Assembly: GCA_913062835.1 (NCBI GenBank)
Contig: CAJXXD010000028.1
Span: 1-8,764 of the forward strand
Length of the DNA stretch: 8,764 nucleotides
DNA from: an uncultured Gammaproteobacteria bacterium
GTDB lineage: Bacteria > Pseudomonadota > Gammaproteobacteria > Pseudomonadales > Litorivicinaceae
Direction: 5' to 3'
This document shows positions 5,647 through 8,764 of this stretch, in pieces. Numbering within the stretch: the stretch's first letter is position 1; each line of letters opens with the position of its first letter. The translations under genes were made by a program, and so were the position numbers. Below the pieces are notes generated by a model, which was not told where the DNA came from, did no database searches, and saw only the letters and a list, made by a program, of their open reading frames with translations.

Positions 5647-6501
5647 GTGAAAGATCCCCAATTTAAAGACGCCGGTCTGATCGCCACCGACGGTGGTGGG
5701 CAGGCAGCGCCCAAAAAACAATCGCAAACCCCTCTCGAAGTTCCTGGGGTGAAACACATCGTGGCCATCGCATCTGGGAAAGGTGGCGTGGGCAAGTCCA
5801 CTGTCTCCTCCAACCTCGCCGTTGCCATGGCCCTCCGTGGATTGAAAGTCGGTTTATTGGATGCAGACGTGTACGGCCCAAGCCAGCCGCGGATGCTCGG
5901 TGTCAGCGGCCGACCTTCCAGTCCCGACGGGCACACCATCCTTCCACTTCGAAACCACGGCGTCACACTGATGTCGCTCGGGCTGATGATGCCAGATGAT
6001 GAGGCACTGATTTGGCGCGGACCTATGTTGATGGGTGCGCTTCAGCAGATGCTGTCACAGGTTCAATGGGGGCAACTCGATGTTTTGTTCGTCGATCTAC
6101 CGCCCGGCACGGGTGATGTGCAAATGACACTCTCGCAGAAGGTTTCAGTGACCGGGGCCATCATTGTCTCTACGCCGCAAGATATCGCGCTGCTCGATGC
6201 CAAGAAAGGCATCGACATGTTCAAACGGATGAACGTGCCGCGCTTGGGCTTGATTGAAAACATGGCCTCTTTTGTCTGCGACGGATGCGGGAAAACACAC
6301 CATCCGTTCGGCCACGGCGGAGCACGTACGGAAGCCGAACGTCAGGAAATTCCATTCTTAGGGGAAATTCCCTTGGACTTGGACATTCGCGTGGCGTCCG
6401 ACGGCGGGGTGCCACTGGTCGTCGCCAAACCGAATAGCCCACAAGCCAAGGCGTTTTTGAATGTTGCGGACACCATCATCGCCACCGAGGTGCTGAAATG
6501 A
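5647..6501 (+). CDS. mrp: Mrp/NBP35 (ApbC-type) Fe-S cluster carrier ATPase
   Basis: A 284-residue P-loop protein with the deviant Walker A GKGGVGKST at residues 44-52, the DADVYGPSQP switch region, the VDLPPGTGDVQ Walker B region and the cluster-binding CDGC at Cys211/Cys214. In this family a dimer holds a [4Fe-4S] cluster between the CxxC motifs and delivers it to apo-proteins. This copy is the short form: it lacks the N-terminal MIP18/DUF59 domain of housekeeping Mrp and instead has about 35 low-complexity residues. It is therefore likely a pathway-dedicated paralogue serving FDH or the 668-residue iron-sulfur protein (inference). The start is GTG 5647, with AGGA eight bases upstream. The stop overlaps the next start as ATGA, implying coupled translation. 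Confidence 0.93.
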   Translation: MKDPQFKDAGLIATDGGGQAAPKKQSQTPLEVPGVKHIVAIASGKGGVGKSTVSSNLAVAMALRGLKVGLLDADVYGPSQPRMLGVSGRPSSPDGHTILPLRNHGVTLMSLGLMMPDDEALIWRGPMLMGALQQMLSQVQWGQLDVLFVDLPPGTGDVQMTLSQKVSVTGAIIVSTPQDIALLDAKKGIDMFKRMNVPRLGLIENMASFVCDGCGKTHHPFGHGGARTEAERQEIPFLGEIPLDLDIRVASDGGVPLVVAKPNSPQAKAFLNVADTIIATEVLK

Positions 6502-7217
6502 TTGATGCCGAACTGATCACCGACCCAACCTTTCCTCCCTTATTGAAAGGCGAAAAGGTATCGGCGACGGTCGACCCGTTTCACAAAGCCATTTCAAAAG
6601 CATCGCTTGGCGCCGATCCTGGCACGGTGGTTTATTCAGAGCGAAACGATCGCTTGTGTGCGGCCTTCATTCTTGCACCGGAAACACCGCTTAAAGAGGC
6701 CGTGGGCGTCTGTCATGCATTGATGCTGTCTGCCTCTGACAGCTTAGGTGCGCTGGGCCCAGCTGAATTGGCCGTGCACTTCGTGTGGCCATTTGGCTTC
6801 AAGGTGAACGGAGCCAAATGCGGACAGCTTCAATACGCGGCATCTACCAAGGACCCTGAGGCAGTTCCTGAATGGTTGGTGGTGGGTCTTGACCTGCCTT
6901 TTGTTCGCCCAGCCGATCTCGAACCGGGATTACAGCCGGATCAAACCTGGTTGCATGAAGAAGGCTGCATCGAGCTAAACGTGCCACAAGTTATTGAAAG
7001 CTGGTCTCGTCACAGTTTGGTTTGGCTCAATACCTTTATCGATGAAGGGTATGTAAAAATCCAAGATCATTGGCGGGCTAAATGTGACAGCATTGGTGAA
7101 GAAGTGACCTATCCAGAGAGCGGAACCTTTGTTGGCACCAACGAAGAAGGCGGCATGCTTCTCAGAAAAGACGGGATGACCCAGATTCATGTATTGACTG
7201 AGGAGATGAGCGACTGA
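6498..7217 (+). CDS. Biotin/lipoate protein ligase-family protein with DUF4444-like C-terminus
   Basis: A 239-residue protein resembling the short BPL/LplA/LipB-type family (BPL_LplA_LipB_2 plus DUF4444). Features: DPFHKAISKASLGADPGTVVYSERND (about residues 26-52), the ligase-like FVWPFGFKVNGAKCGQ at 95-110 with Lys107 where biotin and lipoate ligases have their reactive-site lysine, and a C-terminal GTFVGTNEEGGMLLRKDG typical of the DUF4444 module. The GRGRRG nucleotide loop of BirA is not present, so catalysis is uncertain. Known relatives attach lipoate or biotin to a lysine of a carrier domain, but no such carrier is encoded in the window. It starts within the mrp stop (ATGA) with GAGGTG six bases upstream, and its own TGA overlaps the DUF6505 ATG by one base. 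A dedicated FDH accessory role is inferred. Confidence 0.8.
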   Translation: MIDAELITDPTFPPLLKGEKVSATVDPFHKAISKASLGADPGTVVYSERNDRLCAAFILAPETPLKEAVGVCHALMLSASDSLGALGPAELAVHFVWPFGFKVNGAKCGQLQYAASTKDPEAVPEWLVVGLDLPFVRPADLEPGLQPDQTWLHEEGCIELNVPQVIESWSRHSLVWLNTFIDEGYVKIQDHWRAKCDSIGEEVTYPESGTFVGTNEEGGMLLRKDGMTQIHVLTEEMSD

Positions 7218-7693
7218 TGAAACTCGCACGCACGATCCGCTTGGATCTCTCAGACGAAAATGTCTTCGAGCAGCCCGCTGAAGCCGGTGAGTGGGCTATC
7301 TCAGGCGGATTTGAATTCTCAAATAGCGATGAGTCCGAACTGACCGGCAAAACACGTCAGGCCTTTGCCAATGGATGGCTCTCGCTTAACAGCTTTGGCC
7401 GGGCCACCTTCGTGGCAATTACGCCCATTACTGAAACCGAGTTTGATGATCTCACCAATCAATTGGCCGATCACTTTGTAGCCCACTATGGGGCGCCGTC
7501 GAGAGAAGCCGCCTGGCCCGTTGCCCGTGAGGAACTCGAGCACATGCGATCGATGTGTGAGGACCACACAGACAATACCATCGCTATGGTCAGCCGATCA
7601 CTGACTGATACCGGTGTGCACGAAAGTTACCGATTCACCGAACCCCAAGGGGCCTCACTGGAAGCCTTTGCAGTTCACGGATCCGTGGACTGA
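7217..7693 (+). CDS. DUF6505 family protein
   Basis: A 158-residue soluble protein that starts MKLARTIRLDLSDENVFEQPAEAGEWAI and contains GKTRQAFANGWLSLNSFGRATFV, both as I recall them from the DUF6505 family. The C-terminal half has a helix LADHFVAHYGAPS and an HMRSMCEDH segment. No signal peptide, membrane helix or metal-binding motif is clear. Its ATG overlaps the last base of the preceding stop (TGATG), and AGGAGA lies 10 bases upstream inside that gene, so the two are coupled. Relatives follow ligase-like and Mrp genes in other FDH loci as I remember them. The role is unknown. The 3' end overlaps the convergent moeA by 19 bp. Confidence 0.82.
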   Translation: MKLARTIRLDLSDENVFEQPAEAGEWAISGGFEFSNSDESELTGKTRQAFANGWLSLNSFGRATFVAITPITETEFDDLTNQLADHFVAHYGAPSREAAWPVAREELEHMRSMCEDHTDNTIAMVSRSLTDTGVHESYRFTEPQGASLEAFAVHGSVD

Positions 7694-8764
7694 GAAGGTC
7701 TTAGGTACTCCGCATAAGGAATGAATCGAACCGTACTTCCCGGTTCGATCATTTCTTCTTCGAACCCAATCTCGACCAAACCATCGGCCCAACTCAAACT
7801 CGAAATACGCCCAGATCCCTCTGACCCAAACACCTCGACTCGTCCTTCATTATTTAAGCGCGCACGCAAATACTCAGAACGACCCCGACGCTTCTTTTTC
7901 GTGAAATCCGCTGTCAACGTCATGCCTCGTGGCGTGCGCCAGTGACCGCCGGCCAACACTTCCATGGCTGGACGTCCAAACACTAGAGTACAGACCCAGG
8001 CTGCAACGGGGTTGCCAGGTAAGCCAATCAGCGGGGTACCTTTCCACATACCCAGAGCCAACGGTCTGCCGGGCTTCAACGCGATACGCCAACTGGTTAA
8101 TTCACCCTCGCTTTTTAAAATCGCGGATACATGATCTTCATCGCCAGCGGACGCACCACCGGATGTCAGGATCAAATCACAACTGTCGGCACCTCGATCC
8201 AAGGCCTCTCGCACCAACTCTCGCTGATCTCTGACCAAGCCAAGGTCTCGCGCTACAAACCCGAGCTCAGACAGCATCGCCAGGAGCATTAACCGATTGG
8301 CGTCATAAATTTGCCAATTTTCCGCAGAATCCCCTGGCTCTTTAATCTCATCACCGGTAGACAGCACCCCGACGGTTAGGCGCGGATACACCGACACTGT
8401 GCCGATACCTGCTGAAGCCAGTAACGCCAAGTCCGGCGCATTGAGACGGCGTCCCGCTCTGAATATGGGCGTCTCTGCGCTGACATCCTCGCCCGCATTT
8501 CGCGTATTGGCACCCGCCTTTAACGGCCCATTAAATCCAATTCGATTCGGCTCAATGCTACAGTCTTCTTCCAACACCACAGTATCGACACCCGGTGGCA
8601 AAATCGCCCCGGTCAAAATGCGCACCGCCGACCCGACAGGCACTTCACCAGGGAATGGCACACCAGCAGCCGCACGTCCCTCCATCAGTGGAAGTACAGA
8701 AAGCCCCTCAGCAACCGGGCCTTTGAACCCATACCCATCGACGGCGGAATTTGAAGCCGGCGGG
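7675..8764 (-). CDS. moeA: Molybdopterin molybdotransferase MoeA, partial (5' end beyond window)
   Basis: At least 362 residues of MoeA, which inserts molybdate (or tungstate) into adenylylated molybdopterin in the cytoplasm. The frame is open to the window edge, so the internal ATG at 8685 is not the start. The family N-terminal motif SNSAVDGYGF lies just inside the edge (about 8709-8750). Further motifs are PFPGEVPVGSAVRILTGA, LASAGIGTV, STGDEI, the molybdopterin-site SGGASAGDEDHV, KPGRPLALG and GLPGNPVAAWV, followed by the C-terminal domain IV. Roughly 40-60 residues are missing compared with the usual 400 or so. The product fits the locus directly because FDH needs this cofactor. It lies tail to tail with the DUF6505 gene, with a 19-bp coding overlap. 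Confidence 0.95.
   Translation of the reverse strand, partial: PPASNSAVDGYGFKGPVAEGLSVLPLMEGRAAAGVPFPGEVPVGSAVRILTGAILPPGVDTVVLEEDCSIEPNRIGFNGPLKAGANTRNAGEDVSAETPIFRAGRRLNAPDLALLASAGIGTVSVYPRLTVGVLSTGDEIKEPGDSAENWQIYDANRLMLLAMLSELGFVARDLGLVRDQRELVREALDRGADSCDLILTSGGASAGDEDHVSAILKSEGELTSWRIALKPGRPLALGMWKGTPLIGLPGNPVAAWVCTLVFGRPAMEVLAGGHWRTPRGMTLTADFTKKKRRGRSEYLRARLNNEGRVEVFGSEGSGRISSLSWADGLVEIGFEEEMIEPGSTVRFIPYAEYLRPSQSTDP
7725..7762 (+). terminator. Possible intrinsic terminator of the mrp operon inside moeA
   Basis: ATCGAACCG (7725-7733) and CGGTTCGAT (7741-7749) form a perfect 9-bp stem with a 7-base loop, 32 bases after the DUF6505 stop. A T-rich but interrupted stretch (CATTTCTTCTT) follows on the plus strand. 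Its position suits a terminator for the plus-strand operon, while on the other strand it encodes part of the MoeA C-terminus (region GSTVRF). The imperfect T-tract keeps confidence moderate. Confidence 0.45.

Noticed and set aside
1..8764. Search for mobile elements, CRISPR arrays, tRNA or rRNA genes.
   Set aside because: No transposase-like product, long terminal repeats, regularly spaced direct repeats or tRNA-like cloverleaf segments were seen; coding density is high throughout and no gap exceeds about 100 bp.

Overview
The window carries an accessory and maturation locus for a periplasmic molybdenum- or tungsten-dependent formate dehydrogenase (FDH), from a mid-GC proteobacterium. The gene set (a small Tat-target protein beside FDH, a TorD-type chaperone, DUF3305, DUF3306, a multi-ferredoxin protein, DUF6494, a short Mrp, a biotin/lipoate-ligase-like protein, DUF6505 and MoeA) is one I associate with alpha- and gammaproteobacteria. 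I cannot place it more finely. There are no mobile elements, RNA genes or CRISPR arrays. The region is gene-dense, with several start/stop overlaps and several GTG or TTG starts.

Layout. Positions 1-2511 are a minus-strand operon read right to left: DUF3305 (GTG start), DUF3306 (TTG start, overlapping the previous stop by 4 bp), a TorD-family chaperone, a 64-residue Tat-target protein, and the Tat-signal N-terminus of the FDH catalytic subunit, which leaves the window at base 1. A 100-bp divergent spacer (2512-2611) separates this operon from a plus-strand gene for a 668-residue iron-sulfur protein (2612-4618). That gene collides tail to tail, with a 4-bp overlap, with a minus-strand gene for an exported c-type cytochrome (4615-5373). 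A second divergent spacer (5374-5435) leads to a plus-strand operon: DUF6494, Mrp/NBP35-type Fe-S carrier ATPase, biotin/lipoate-ligase-like protein, DUF6505 (5436-7693). The operon runs into a convergent moeA whose 5' end is cut by the window edge.

How the parts may work together. MoeA inserts the metal into molybdopterin. The TorD-like chaperone probably holds the FDH apo-enzyme until cofactor loading and Tat export. Mrp probably supplies Fe-S clusters to FDH or to the 668-residue protein, which has four ferredoxin-type 4Cys motifs plus extra cysteines. The cytochrome is a plausible periplasmic electron carrier. The DUF3305, DUF3306, DUF6494, DUF6505 and ligase-like proteins have no established role that I know of, but their conserved company with FDH argues that they serve it.

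Most interesting points: (1) the 668-residue protein looks like a condensed HdrA/MvhD-type electron-transfer protein; (2) the cytochrome seems to be fused to a shortened tungstate-binding-protein (TupA-like) module; (3) a lipoate-ligase-like enzyme sits with this Hdr-like protein and a dedicated Mrp; (4) the FDH ribosome binding site lies inside a perfect 9-bp hairpin; (5) an 11-bp tandem duplication at the start of the iron-sulfur gene creates a 4-codon upstream ORF and leaves no Shine-Dalgarno sequence.
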